Below are positions 1 through 8,594 of a stretch of DNA of 64,000 nucleotides, one piece after another. The DNA comes from DASUGC01 sp035606665 (GTDB lineage: Bacteria > Acidobacteriota > Vicinamibacteria > Vicinamibacterales > SCN-69-37). Each line of letters starts with the position of its first letter. Within the stretch, counting starts at the first letter, position 1. The notes beneath the pieces are model-generated. The model saw only the letters and a list, made by a program, of their open reading frames with translations. It was not told the origin of the DNA and ran no database searches. Position numbers and translations under genes: made by a program. The DNA is taken from assembly GCA_035606665.1 (NCBI GenBank), contig DATNEY010000057.1:1-64000 (forward strand), written 5' to 3'.

Positions 1-2095
1 ACTGCTCATTCATGACGGTGAGGTAGTAGAACGCCGCCTCGCCATCGCCGTACATCCTCGCGATGCCGTCCTGGATGATCGTGCTGAGCTCGTACGCGTA
101 CGCGGGGTCGTAGGCCCGGCACGTCGGGACCGTCAGCGCGAGCGTGTGGCTGTTGCCATCCTGATGCTGCAGCCCTTCACCGGCGAGCGTCGTGCGGCCC
201 GACGTGCCGCCGAGCAGGAATCCGCGGCACCGCGCATCCGCGGCGGCCCAGATAAAGTCGCCGACGCGCTGGAAGCCGAACATCGAATAGAAGATAAAAA
301 ACGGGATCGTGTTGACGCCCTGGTTCGCGTAGGCCGTGCCCGCGGCGATAAATGAGGAGATCGATCCCGCTTCGGTGATGCCCTCTTCGAGAATCTGGCC
401 GTCCTTCGCTTCCTTGTAGTACAGGAGCGTATCCATGTCGACCGGCTCGTACACCTGACCGATGCTCGAGTAGATGCCGACGGCGCGGAACAGGGACTCC
501 ATGCCGAAGGTACGCGCCTCGTCCGGTACGATCGGAACGACGAGTTTGCCGATTTCCTTGTCGCGCAGGAGCTTCGCCAGCAGCTTGACGAACACCATCG
601 TGGTGGAGGCTTTGCGGCCCTCCGTGCCCGTGAGGAACTCCTCGAACACGTCCGGCATCTCCGGATGGATGGCCGGCGCGACGACCTCACGCTTCGGCAC
701 GAACCCGCCCAGCGTCTTGCGGCGGTCGCGCATGTACGCGATTTCGGCGCTCTTCTCGTCCGGGCGATAGAACGGCGCATCAGCGATGCGGTCGTCGGGG
801 ATCGGCACGCCGAAGCGATCGCGGAACGACCGCAGGTCGCCCTCGTTCATCTTCTTCTGCTGGTGCGTGATGTTCTTGCCCTCGCCGGCCTCGCCGAGGC
901 CGTAGCCCTTGATGGTGCGCGCGAGGATGACGGTCGGCATGCCCTTCGTCGTCACCGCGCTGCGATACGCGTTGTAGACCTTCTGCGGATCGTGGCCGCC
1001 GACGCGAAGGTGCTTCAACTCGCCGTCGCTCAGATGACTCACCATTTCGAGCAGCCGCGGATCCGCGCCCCAGAAATTCTGACGGAGGTAGGCGCCGTCC
1101 TCGACCACGTAGCGCTGGTACTCGCCGTCGACGACTTCGCCCATGCGCTTGACGAGCAGGCCGTCGCTGTCGTGCTCGAGCAGCCTGTCCCACTCCGAGC
1201 CCCACAGCACCTTGATAACGTTCCATCCGGCGCCGCGGAACACCGCTTCGAGCTCCTGGATGATCTGGCCGTTTCCGCGGACCGGACCGTCGAGCCGCTG
1301 CAGGTTGCAGTTGATGACGAAGATCAGGTTGTCGAGCTTCTCGCGGGCCGCGAGCGAGATCGAACCCAGCGCTTCCGGCTCGTCCGTCTCACCGTCGCCG
1401 AGGAAGGCCCAGATCTTCTGATCGGACGGCGCCTTGAGACCTCGGTTCTCGAGGTACCTGACGTAGCGGGCCTGGTAGATCGCCTGGAGCGGGCCGAGCC
1501 CCATCGAAACGGTCGGGAACTCCCAGAACTCCGGCATCAGCCATGGATGCGGATATGACGAGAGGCCGCCTTCCTTGCGGAGCTCATGCCGGAAGTTGCG
1601 AAGGTGGGTTTCGGTGATGCGGCCTTCGAGGAACGCACGGGCGTAAACGCCCGGTGACGCGTGGCCCTGGAAGTAGATCAGGTCGGCGTCGGGCCCTGCT
1701 TCCTTGCCGCGGAAGAAATGATTGAAAGCGACTTCGTAGAGCGTCGCCGCTGATGCGTACGTCGAAATGTGGCCGCCGATGCCGTCCGACTCGCGGTTGG
1801 CCCGCACGACCATCGCAAGCGCGTTCCACCTGACGAGGCTCTTGATCCGGCGCTCGATGTCGCGGTCGCCCGGGTAGGCCAGTTCGTCGTCGGTCGAAAT
1901 CGTGTTGATGTACGGCGTCGTCGATGTAAAAGGCACGCGAACGCCGGATTGCCTGGCGCGCGCCCGAAGGGTCTCGAGCAGGCGAACCGTCCGCCCTTTG
2001 TCGCCCTGACTGATGACGTAGTCGAGGGATTCGATCCACTCACGGGTCTCAACAGCTTCCTGGGCTGCCGCGTCGGCCGGTGCAATGTTCTTCAT
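1..2095 (-). CDS. aceE: Pyruvate dehydrogenase E1 component, homodimeric type (3' end outside window)
   Basis: Thiamine-diphosphate E1 subunit that decarboxylates pyruvate and acetylates the lipoyl E2 in the cytosolic pyruvate dehydrogenase complex. About 698 N-terminal residues of a family usually near 890 are visible; the gene runs off the left edge. The N-terminus has the AceE-type segment (residues 18-32, ETREWIESLDYVIS) and the ThDP/Mg motif GDGETDEPE begins near residue 233, followed by the NCNLQRLDGPVRGN stretch. The phosphate-binding G-H-I-S-T-Y-A segment is near residue 107. The start is the ATG at 2095, preceded by a short AT-richer gap shared with the divergent PBP1A gene. The identification rests on continuous family-wide similarity of the reading frame; no frameshift was seen. 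Confidence 0.95.
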   Translation of the reverse strand, partial: MKNIAPADAAAQEAVETREWIESLDYVISQGDKGRTVRLLETLRARARQSGVRVPFTSTTPYINTISTDDELAYPGDRDIERRIKSLVRWNALAMVVRANRESDGIGGHISTYASAATLYEVAFNHFFRGKEAGPDADLIYFQGHASPGVYARAFLEGRITETHLRNFRHELRKEGGLSSYPHPWLMPEFWEFPTVSMGLGPLQAIYQARYVRYLENRGLKAPSDQKIWAFLGDGETDEPEALGSISLAAREKLDNLIFVINCNLQRLDGPVRGNGQIIQELEAVFRGAGWNVIKVLWGSEWDRLLEHDSDGLLVKRMGEVVDGEYQRYVVEDGAYLRQNFWGADPRLLEMVSHLSDGELKHLRVGGHDPQKVYNAYRSAVTTKGMPTVILARTIKGYGLGEAGEGKNITHQQKKMNEGDLRSFRDRFGVPIPDDRIADAPFYRPDEKSAEIAYMRDRRKTLGGFVPKREVVAPAIHPEMPDVFEEFLTGTEGRKASTTMVFVKLLAKLLRDKEIGKLVVPIVPDEARTFGMESLFRAVGIYSSIGQVYEPVDMDTLLYYKEAKDGQILEEGITEAGSISSFIAAGTAYANQGVNTIPFFIFYSMFGFQRVGDFIWAAADARCRGFLLGGTSGRTTLAGEGLQHQDGNSHTLALTVPTCRAYDPAYAYELSTIIQDGIARMYGDGEAAFYYLTVMNEQ

Positions 2096-2207
2096 CTAGG
2101 AAGGCGCCTTTCGCTCAATGAACAGCTGCCTATTGTACGACACACATTGAGCAAACCCTGCCTCACCATTCCGCCGGCTCCTGCGCACCGGCCACGGACC
2201 ACGCGCC
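2096..2207. promoter_or_regulatory. Divergent intergenic region with inverted repeat, aceE / PBP1A
   Basis: This 112-base gap must hold the start signals of both divergent genes. It contains a perfect 8-base inverted repeat, GCTCAATG at 2113-2120 and CATTGAGC at 2145-2152, 24 bases apart. Between the arms the minus strand reads TACAAT (2132-2137), a good -10 hexamer for aceE, but I see no convincing -35 box. The inverted arms around a -10 could be an operator for aceE; this is inference from position only. Confidence 0.3.
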
Positions 2208-4358
2208 ATGCGGATGGTCCGCCATTTGAACACCATCAGTGCCGTGAACATCCGCGAGGCCCTGCAGAGACTCAGAACCTTCGGCCTCTGGCGGCTGACG
2301 GCCATCCTATTCGCGACCGCCGGCACGGTCCTCATGGCAGACGTGGTGATCGGAACGCCGTCACCGGCCGTGCTCAAAAGCCGTGTCCGCGGGCCACAGC
2401 TGACAACGGTCTACGACGTCAACAACAAGCCGGTGTTCACCATCTTCAAGGAGCGCCGAATCGAGGTACCTCTGACCGAGGTGTCGAAGCACCTCGTACA
2501 GGCGGTGCTGGCGATCGAGGACCAGCGCTTCTATCGCCACGAGGGTCTGGACGTATGGCGGATTGGCGGTGCCCTTGTGGCCAACGTCCGGCAGGGCGAA
2601 CGCGCGCAAGGCGGATCCACGATCACGCAGCAGCTGGCACGGAAGAGCTTCCTCACCGACGACAAGACGTTCCGCCGGAAGTTCAAGGAAATGTTCCTCG
2701 CGATGCGGATCGAACGTCACTTCACGAAGGACCAGATCCTCGAGCTATATCTGAACCGTGTCTACTTCGGCGATGGGCTGTACGGCGTCGAGGCCGCCTC
2801 AATGGGCTACTTCGGCAAACCGGCCAAGGCCGTCAACGTGGAGGAGGCAGCGCTCCTCGCAGGTTTGATCAAGGCGCCGTCCGCGTACTCCCCTACCACC
2901 CATCTCGACCGCGCGGTGGCCAGACGCACCATCGTGCTCCGCCAGATGGTTGACGCCGGCTTCCTCGAGAAGACGGTGGCAACTTCCCTGGAAGCCGCGC
3001 CGGTACGCCTGCAGAACGGATTCCCTCCGGACAGCAAGGGTCAGTATTTCAAGAATCACATCACGCGAATCCTCGTCGAGCGGTTTGGCTGGGAGCGGCT
3101 GTCGCGCGACGGCCTGCGCGTGTACGCAACGGTCGATCCCGCGATGCAGCAAGCCGCGGAAGTCCAGGTCGCCGCCGGACTCAGTCGCGCGGAGAAGCTA
3201 CCAGGTTTCACCCGGTCGCATCCTCCGCTGCGCCGCGATGCGAAATCACCTCTGGTGGTGGGGAAACCAGCCTATCTGCAGGGTGCGCTGGTGGCGATCG
3301 ATCCCTCGAATGGCGAAGTGCGCGCCATGGTGGGCGGCCGCGAATTCGATGACAGTCAGTTCAACCGGGCGATCCAGGCCGAACGTCAGGCAGGGTCCGC
3401 GTTCAAGCCGTTTGTCTACGCCGCGGCGATGGAGTCCGGCTATACACCGGCGACGCTGCTGACAAACCTTGACGATCCGATGATGGCCAGTGGTGGCGCC
3501 TGGGTACCTGAAGACGGACACTCATCCAGCACGTCGATGACCGTCCGCACCGCGTTGAGGACGTCGAGCAACCGTGCCGCGGTTCAGGTCCTGAAGGCCG
3601 TCGGGATTCCACGTGCGGTGAGCTACGCCGCCCGGCTCGGCCTCGAAGCGCCGTCCGTGCCGTCCCTGGTTTTAGGCTCTGGCGACGTCACGCTGCTTTC
3701 GATAACGTCCGCGTATGGCGCATTCGCCAACGGCGGCTGGTTGAGGGAGCCGGTCTTTATCAGGAGAGTCGAAGACGCGGACGGCAAGTTGCTGTTTACT
3801 CAACCACCTTCCGCCCGGCAGGCCATCAGCGAACAGACGGCCTTTCAGATGGCGCAAATGCTTGCCGATGTGGTCAACAGCGGCACGGGATATCGCACGC
3901 GCGAGGCCGGCTTCACCGCCCCCGCTGCCGGCAAGACGGGAACGACGAACGACTACCGCGATGCGTGGTTCATCGGTTTCACGCCGCAACTCGTCGCCGG
4001 TGTGTGGGTCGGCTTCGACAAGCCCCAGACGATTCTTCCAGGAGGGTACGCCGGCGAACTGGCGGCCCCGATCTGGGGACGCTTCATGAAGGACGCGACA
4101 GGAAACAGGAACGCGGGCTGGCTCAAACAGCCCTCGGGTATCGTCGGCGTCGAGATTTGCCGCATGACCGGTGCGCTGCCCGTCGAAGGGTGCCGCCGCG
4201 TCCGGACGACCGACAAGGACGGGTACGAAGTCGAGAAGTCATTCGTCGGAATGGAGTACTTCCGCGTGGGGACCGAACCCGTCGACTCCTGCACCGCGCA
4301 CGCCGAGGTGTCGATCAACGACCGGCTGCGGCGATTCCTGGGCCTTATCGGAAGGTAG
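2208..4358 (+). CDS. Penicillin-binding protein 1A family, bifunctional transglycosylase/transpeptidase
   Basis: Class A PBP that polymerises lipid II and cross-links peptidoglycan in the periplasm. The 716-residue protein has a short cytoplasmic tail, one membrane segment near residues 28-50, then a GT51 domain with EDQRFYRHEGLD (near 101), GGSTITQQLAR and the RKFKEMFLA...ELYLNRVYFG block. The transpeptidase domain has SAFK with nucleophile Ser397 and Lys400, an SSN motif in TSSNRAAVQ, and KTGTT beginning at Lys576. The length is normal. The start is the ATG at 2208; a GTG at 2242 (MNIREALQ) is a reasonable alternative because neither has a strong Shine-Dalgarno sequence. It stands alone, divergent from aceE, and is separate from the elongasome cluster at 55-61 kb. 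Confidence 0.93.
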   Translation: MRMVRHLNTISAVNIREALQRLRTFGLWRLTAILFATAGTVLMADVVIGTPSPAVLKSRVRGPQLTTVYDVNNKPVFTIFKERRIEVPLTEVSKHLVQAVLAIEDQRFYRHEGLDVWRIGGALVANVRQGERAQGGSTITQQLARKSFLTDDKTFRRKFKEMFLAMRIERHFTKDQILELYLNRVYFGDGLYGVEAASMGYFGKPAKAVNVEEAALLAGLIKAPSAYSPTTHLDRAVARRTIVLRQMVDAGFLEKTVATSLEAAPVRLQNGFPPDSKGQYFKNHITRILVERFGWERLSRDGLRVYATVDPAMQQAAEVQVAAGLSRAEKLPGFTRSHPPLRRDAKSPLVVGKPAYLQGALVAIDPSNGEVRAMVGGREFDDSQFNRAIQAERQAGSAFKPFVYAAAMESGYTPATLLTNLDDPMMASGGAWVPEDGHSSSTSMTVRTALRTSSNRAAVQVLKAVGIPRAVSYAARLGLEAPSVPSLVLGSGDVTLLSITSAYGAFANGGWLREPVFIRRVEDADGKLLFTQPPSARQAISEQTAFQMAQMLADVVNSGTGYRTREAGFTAPAAGKTGTTNDYRDAWFIGFTPQLVAGVWVGFDKPQTILPGGYAGELAAPIWGRFMKDATGNRNAGWLKQPSGIVGVEICRMTGALPVEGCRRVRTTDKDGYEVEKSFVGMEYFRVGTEPVDSCTAHAEVSINDRLRRFLGLIGR

Positions 4359-4379
4359 TCGCGCACGTACAATGTGCGA

Positions 4380-6098
4380 ATGCCGACTTCATTCACGCGC
4401 CGACCGCACCACGCCGTCTTCTCCTTGCTTTTCCTCGCTGCCACCATGTCCAACGCCTGTGGAACGTCTTCCCCGCCGCCGCCACCCGCGGCAGCGCCAG
4501 CCGTGAGCGCGCTCGATCAGCAGATCGCCCGCTTCGCTCCCGTCGATATCAGCGCACCGATCGACGGGCTTCCCGCGAACGAGGCGGACGCGCTTCGCCA
4601 CATCATCGCGGCCGCGCGAGTGATGGACGACCTTTTTCTGAACCAGGTCTGGTCCGGCAACGCCGTCCTGCAGAAGCGGCTTGAGGCGGACACCGCGGCG
4701 ACCGGCAAGTCAGAGCTCCACAACTTTCTGATCAACAAGGGCCCGTGGTCGCGGTTGGACCACAACGCCGTTTTCGTCCGTCCAGAATTCAACGTTCCTG
4801 CCAAGCCCGAACAGGCGAACTTCTACCCAGCCGACGCAACGCGTGATGAGGTCGACAAGTGGGTCGGTACGCTGAAGGGCCCGGCGCACGAGGCGGCCAC
4901 AGGTTTCTTCACAGTGGTGAAGCGCGGCGCTGACGGCAAGCTGACGACGGTACCGTACAGCACCGAGTATCAGAAGCCGTTGGCCGAGGCCGCTGCTCAT
5001 CTGCGCGAGGCGGCGAAACTCACCACGCAGCCGAAACTGAAGAAGTTCCTCGAGCTCCGCGCCGCTGCGTTTGAATCCAACGATTACTTCGCGTCGGACA
5101 TGGCGTGGATGGAACTCGATGCGTCGATCGAGCCCACGATCGGTCCGTACGAAACCTACGAGGACGAATGGTTCGGCTACAAGGCCGCGTTCGAAGCATT
5201 CGTGACGCTGAAGGACGATGCCGAGACCCGGAAGCTTGGCATGTTCTCGTCGGAACTGCAGGGCCTGGAAAACGCTCTGCCGCTCGACGCGAAGTACCGC
5301 AACAAGAAGCTGGGCGCCCTCGCGCCGATTCGCGTGGTGAACGTCGTGTTCTCGGCCGGTGATGGGAACCGCGGCGTCCAGACCGCGGCGTTCAACCTCC
5401 CGAACGACGATCGCGTCATCAAAGAGAAGGGCTCCAAGCGCGTGATGCTGAAGAACGTGCAGGACGCGAAGTTCCAGAAAGTGCTGGTGCCGATCGGGGG
5501 CGTGGCCCTCGGCGCGGCGGATCGCGCACGGGTCTCATTCGACGCCTTCTTCACGCACATCCTGATGCACGAGCTGATGCACGGACTGGGCCCCCACCAG
5601 GTGACGCCGGGGGGCCGGGCGGTCCGGCTGGCGCTGAAGGACACCTATTCAGCCATCGAAGAGGCGAAGGCCGATATCTCCGGCCTCTGGGCCCTGCAAC
5701 AGCTGGCGGACAAGGGCGTCGTGTCGAAACAGATTGCCGACACGATGTACACGACGTTCCTGGCCTCGGCGTTCCGTTCAATCCGCTTCGGCATCACCGA
5801 GGCGCACGGCAAGGGCATCGCGCTGCAGCTCAACTACCTCATCGACGCGGGCGCGTTCATCGTCAACAGCGACGGCACGTTCGCGGTCGTGGACGCGAAG
5901 ATCCGCCAGGCCGTCGCGGATCTGACACGCGACTTGATGATGCTTCAGGCCACGGGCGACTACGCGGGCGCCCAGGCGCTGCTCAAGAAGATGGTCGTGA
6001 TCCGGCCCGAGGTCCAGAGGATTCTGGACAAGCTCAAGGACGTGCCGGTCGACATCGAACCGAATTTCGTCACGGCGAAGCAACTCTCCGGCAAGTGA
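4380..6098 (+). CDS. M49-like (dipeptidyl-peptidase III family) zinc peptidase, putative lipoprotein
   Basis: Predicted zinc metallopeptidase exported to the cell envelope. The N-terminus is hydrophobic and ends in SNAC, a weak lipobox, followed by a Pro/Ala linker. The zinc motif is HELMH (His397, Glu398, His401) followed by GLGPH, and the third ligand motif EEAKAD begins at Glu427 and continues into GLWAL, as in bacterial M49-like proteins. Classical DPP III has a longer HEXXGH motif; a pentapeptide HEXXH variant is known from Caldithrix DPP III. The ATG at 4380 was chosen; a GTG two codons upstream (4374) is possible. Its stop overlaps the GTG of the next gene, so the two are probably coupled. 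Substrate unknown. Confidence 0.75.
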   Translation: MPTSFTRRPHHAVFSLLFLAATMSNACGTSSPPPPPAAAPAVSALDQQIARFAPVDISAPIDGLPANEADALRHIIAAARVMDDLFLNQVWSGNAVLQKRLEADTAATGKSELHNFLINKGPWSRLDHNAVFVRPEFNVPAKPEQANFYPADATRDEVDKWVGTLKGPAHEAATGFFTVVKRGADGKLTTVPYSTEYQKPLAEAAAHLREAAKLTTQPKLKKFLELRAAAFESNDYFASDMAWMELDASIEPTIGPYETYEDEWFGYKAAFEAFVTLKDDAETRKLGMFSSELQGLENALPLDAKYRNKKLGALAPIRVVNVVFSAGDGNRGVQTAAFNLPNDDRVIKEKGSKRVMLKNVQDAKFQKVLVPIGGVALGAADRARVSFDAFFTHILMHELMHGLGPHQVTPGGRAVRLALKDTYSAIEEAKADISGLWALQQLADKGVVSKQIADTMYTTFLASAFRSIRFGITEAHGKGIALQLNYLIDAGAFIVNSDGTFAVVDAKIRQAVADLTRDLMMLQATGDYAGAQALLKKMVVIRPEVQRILDKLKDVPVDIEPNFVTAKQLSGK

Positions 6099-7201
6099 CG
6101 CTGCCGCCGGCCGTGCGCCCGTGGCTGTACCGGCTCGGCGCGATGGCGCTCTCTGCCTCAGTCGCGTTCGCGATCCTCGAGATCGGAACGCGGCTGTTCG
6201 TCGCTGACTCGACGTTCCGCGTTCTGTCGGACGTCTTCGAGCGGCATCCCGACGCGGAGATCGGCTACACGTACCGGCGAACGTTCGTGAGCAGCGCCTT
6301 CGGCGCCGGGCTCCGCACCAACTCACTGGGTTTCCGTGGATCCGATTGGACACGCGAGCGGCCGGCGAACACCGTCCGTATCGCGCTGATCGGGGACTCC
6401 CACGCTTTCGGCTTCGGCGTGGAGTTCGATCAGACCTGGGGCGAGCTGTTGCGCGGACGGCTTGCGGCCCGGCTCCGCCGCAATGTCGAGGTAATGAACT
6501 TCGGCGTGAACGGGTACAACTCGCGCCAGGAAGCCGCCGTACTGACAGCGCTTGCACTCCCTTTGGCGCCCGACCTGGTCGTCATCCAGGTCTCGAGTAA
6601 CGACAATGACGCGGCCCTCAAAGTCGACGCGGAGGGCTTCCTTCATACAGGAGTCAAGGGAAAGCCGGACGACATCGACATCTGGCAGGACCGGCACCAG
6701 CAGGCCTACAGCTGGTTCCAGCGCCGCATGTTGAGCACGAGCCGCTTCCTGACCTGGGTGCGAATACTCAGACTGAGATGGCAGATGCGGCAGGCCGCCA
6801 CGACCATGGAGGCTGCGGTTAATGCGGGCCTGACCTCCCTCAAGGGCGACACCACCTCGGGACCGATCGATGAAAGTCTCCGCGCCAGTGTGTACGAGCC
6901 GCTGACCGCGATGGTGCGGAACGCGCGCGCGAAGGGCGCGGCTGTGGTTCTCGTGACGTTCGCCGCGCCGGCGCCGTGGCGTCAGACGCTCAAGGCGCTC
7001 GCGGCCTCGGAGAACGTCCGGAGCCTCGATCTGATTGCCGCCCTGAACGCAGACACGTGGAAGGGCCTGCTCGAGAGGTGGAGCCTAGGCTGGGACGCCC
7101 ACATGGGCCCGGCGGCCCACGCCGTGTGGGCCGCCAGGATCGATGAGCTGTTGTCCGCGCCGGAACTGACCGCCGCGCTACTTCACTCGGGCGTTCGTTA
7201 G
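6095..7201 (+). CDS. SGNH/GDSL hydrolase family protein
   Basis: Serine esterase-fold protein with an N-terminal membrane anchor or uncleaved signal (residues 13-33). Block I is GDSHAFG near residue 92, the block II glycine is in NFGVNGYNSRQE, the block III Asn is in QVSSNDND, and the DxxH block is DAHMGPAAHA near the C-terminus, so the catalytic set appears complete. The GTG start overlaps the stop of the M49-like gene (GTGA), implying translational coupling. Its last 24 bases overlap the convergent M28 gene. Proteins of this type deacylate sugars or cell-wall polymers, but nothing here fixes the substrate. Confidence 0.75.
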   Translation: MTLPPAVRPWLYRLGAMALSASVAFAILEIGTRLFVADSTFRVLSDVFERHPDAEIGYTYRRTFVSSAFGAGLRTNSLGFRGSDWTRERPANTVRIALIGDSHAFGFGVEFDQTWGELLRGRLAARLRRNVEVMNFGVNGYNSRQEAAVLTALALPLAPDLVVIQVSSNDNDAALKVDAEGFLHTGVKGKPDDIDIWQDRHQQAYSWFQRRMLSTSRFLTWVRILRLRWQMRQAATTMEAAVNAGLTSLKGDTTSGPIDESLRASVYEPLTAMVRNARAKGAAVVLVTFAAPAPWRQTLKALAASENVRSLDLIAALNADTWKGLLERWSLGWDAHMGPAAHAVWAARIDELLSAPELTAALLHSGVR

Positions 7202-8578
7202 TTGCGCGATCGCGGACAGCGTGGCCTGCGCGGCGTTCAGGCCGAGCAGGAAGTCCTTGTCCGAGAACGTCGAGAACACGTCGATCGGCTGATGCCAGGT
7301 CGGATTCCACCCGGCGCCGGTGTGCATACCGCGCTCGTTCTCGCGAAGGCTGATCGCCGGGACGATGTCCAGGAACGCGTGTGAATCCGTGTTGGTCATG
7401 TGCGGGCCGAGCGTGCCCGGATAGTTCTTCGAGTACTTGTCGGCCGCGAGCTTCACGGCCAGCGCGAGTTTCGCCGCACCCTCGGCCTGCTTCGCCGTGG
7501 ACTGCCACTCGATGTTGAAATCGGCTTCGGGCCGCTGCTCGGGGTTGTACGTGCCGTCGGCGCGCGCCATGCCGTGGTCAAACATCATCATGTCGTGCTG
7601 GATCATGCCGAGCCACTTCGGCTCGTTCGGCTGTCCCTGCAACATCTCCCGCTGCGCCACATACGCGCGGGCGCCGCGCAAGCCGCTCTCTTCGCCGTTC
7701 CACAACGCGAATCGAATCGAGACGTCGGTCGTGACGTCGGGCATGCTGTAGATGCGCGCCAACTCCATCACGAGTGCCGTGCCGGAGCCGTCGTCGTTCG
7801 CGGCTTCTCCCATGCCGTGGCCGTCCATGTGCGCGCCGAGGATGTACATTTCACCGCGCCGCGTCGTGCCCCACTTGGTGCAGAACACCTGCGGATACGG
7901 CTCCGGCAGTACCGGACCCATATTGAGCTTGCGCAAGGCTTCGTTTGGCTGAAGCTCCGGGTTGGTGTTCACGCCCGTGCGTGCGCGATTGCCGTACAGC
8001 GTGGCACCGCCGTTGTTCGTTCCCGTGCTCCGGACCGGCGCCGCGAGAGGCCCGAGCGTCGTGCCACGGCCTTGTCCACCGCCGCCTGCTGCCTGGCCGC
8101 CCCGACCCGCGCCGCCACCGGCTGCCGCAGCACCTGCACCTGCTGCGCCACCACCAGCCGCGCCTGCTCCGGCCGCACCCGCACCCGCGGCGCCTCCGCC
8201 GGCTGCGCCACCGCCTGCGCCCACGCCGCCACCGCGATTGCCACCACCGCCAGCGCCGCCGCCTCGGGCGGCCGCTGGCTCGTAGGTCATGCGCTCAGTC
8301 TGGCAGCCGTAGCTCTTGAGCTGGGCTTCAATCCATGCGACCGCGTCGCGATTGCGCTGCGTGCCTTCCTTGCGATCGCCGAACTGCGTGAGGCCCTTGA
8401 TCGTGGCCTTGTACTTCTCGAGATCGAGCCGGTCGACAAGGATCTGGACAGGATCCGGCGCCGCCGTGGCCTGCGCGGCCTGCTGTGCGCCGCCACCTCC
8501 TTGTTGCGAAGCCGCCAACAGGGCAGCAGTCCCGGCAAGCACTCCCATCGCGACCAAAGCGTTACGTCGAAAACTCAT
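7178..8578 (-). CDS. Secreted M28 family zinc aminopeptidase-like protein, downstream copy
   Basis: Exported metallopeptidase of 466 residues. It has an N-terminal signal peptide (MSFRRNALVAMGVLAGTAALLA), a conserved N-terminal block (PVQILVDRL...WIEAQLKSYGCQTERMTYE), then a Gly/Ala low-complexity stretch of about 70 residues, then the M28 core. Metal-site motifs are GAHMDGHGMGEAANDDGSGTA (His and bridging Asp), NGEESGLRGA (Glu-Glu pair), a further acidic region QHDMMMFDHG and a C-terminal THQ-like TWHQP. GGAGGAAGG-type Shine-Dalgarno sequence lies just upstream of the ATG. It is 16 bases behind a close paralogue and must be co-transcribed with it. It probably degrades peptides outside the cytoplasm. 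Confidence 0.85.
   Translation of the reverse strand: MSFRRNALVAMGVLAGTAALLAASQQGGGGAQQAAQATAAPDPVQILVDRLDLEKYKATIKGLTQFGDRKEGTQRNRDAVAWIEAQLKSYGCQTERMTYEPAAARGGGAGGGGNRGGGVGAGGGAAGGGAAGAGAAGAGAAGGGAAGAGAAAAGGGAGRGGQAAGGGGQGRGTTLGPLAAPVRSTGTNNGGATLYGNRARTGVNTNPELQPNEALRKLNMGPVLPEPYPQVFCTKWGTTRRGEMYILGAHMDGHGMGEAANDDGSGTALVMELARIYSMPDVTTDVSIRFALWNGEESGLRGARAYVAQREMLQGQPNEPKWLGMIQHDMMMFDHGMARADGTYNPEQRPEADFNIEWQSTAKQAEGAAKLALAVKLAADKYSKNYPGTLGPHMTNTDSHAFLDIVPAISLRENERGMHTGAGWNPTWHQPIDVFSTFSDKDFLLGLNAAQATLSAIAQLTNARVK
8073..8275 (-). repeat. Gly/Ala-codon low-complexity tract inside M28 gene
   Basis: Roughly 200 bases of degenerate GGC/GCC/GCA repeats encoding runs of GGG, GAGAA and GGAAG between the N-terminal block and catalytic core. 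The paralogue has a shorter, differently arranged tract at about 9475-9620. Such tracts are prone to slippage. Confidence 0.8.
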
Positions 8579-8594
8579 TGCCTTCCTCCGTGTC

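Noticed and set aside
8073..8275. Gly/Ala repeat tract considered as CRISPR or minisatellite
   Set aside because: No spacer-repeat structure; it is a continuous in-frame low-complexity linker.
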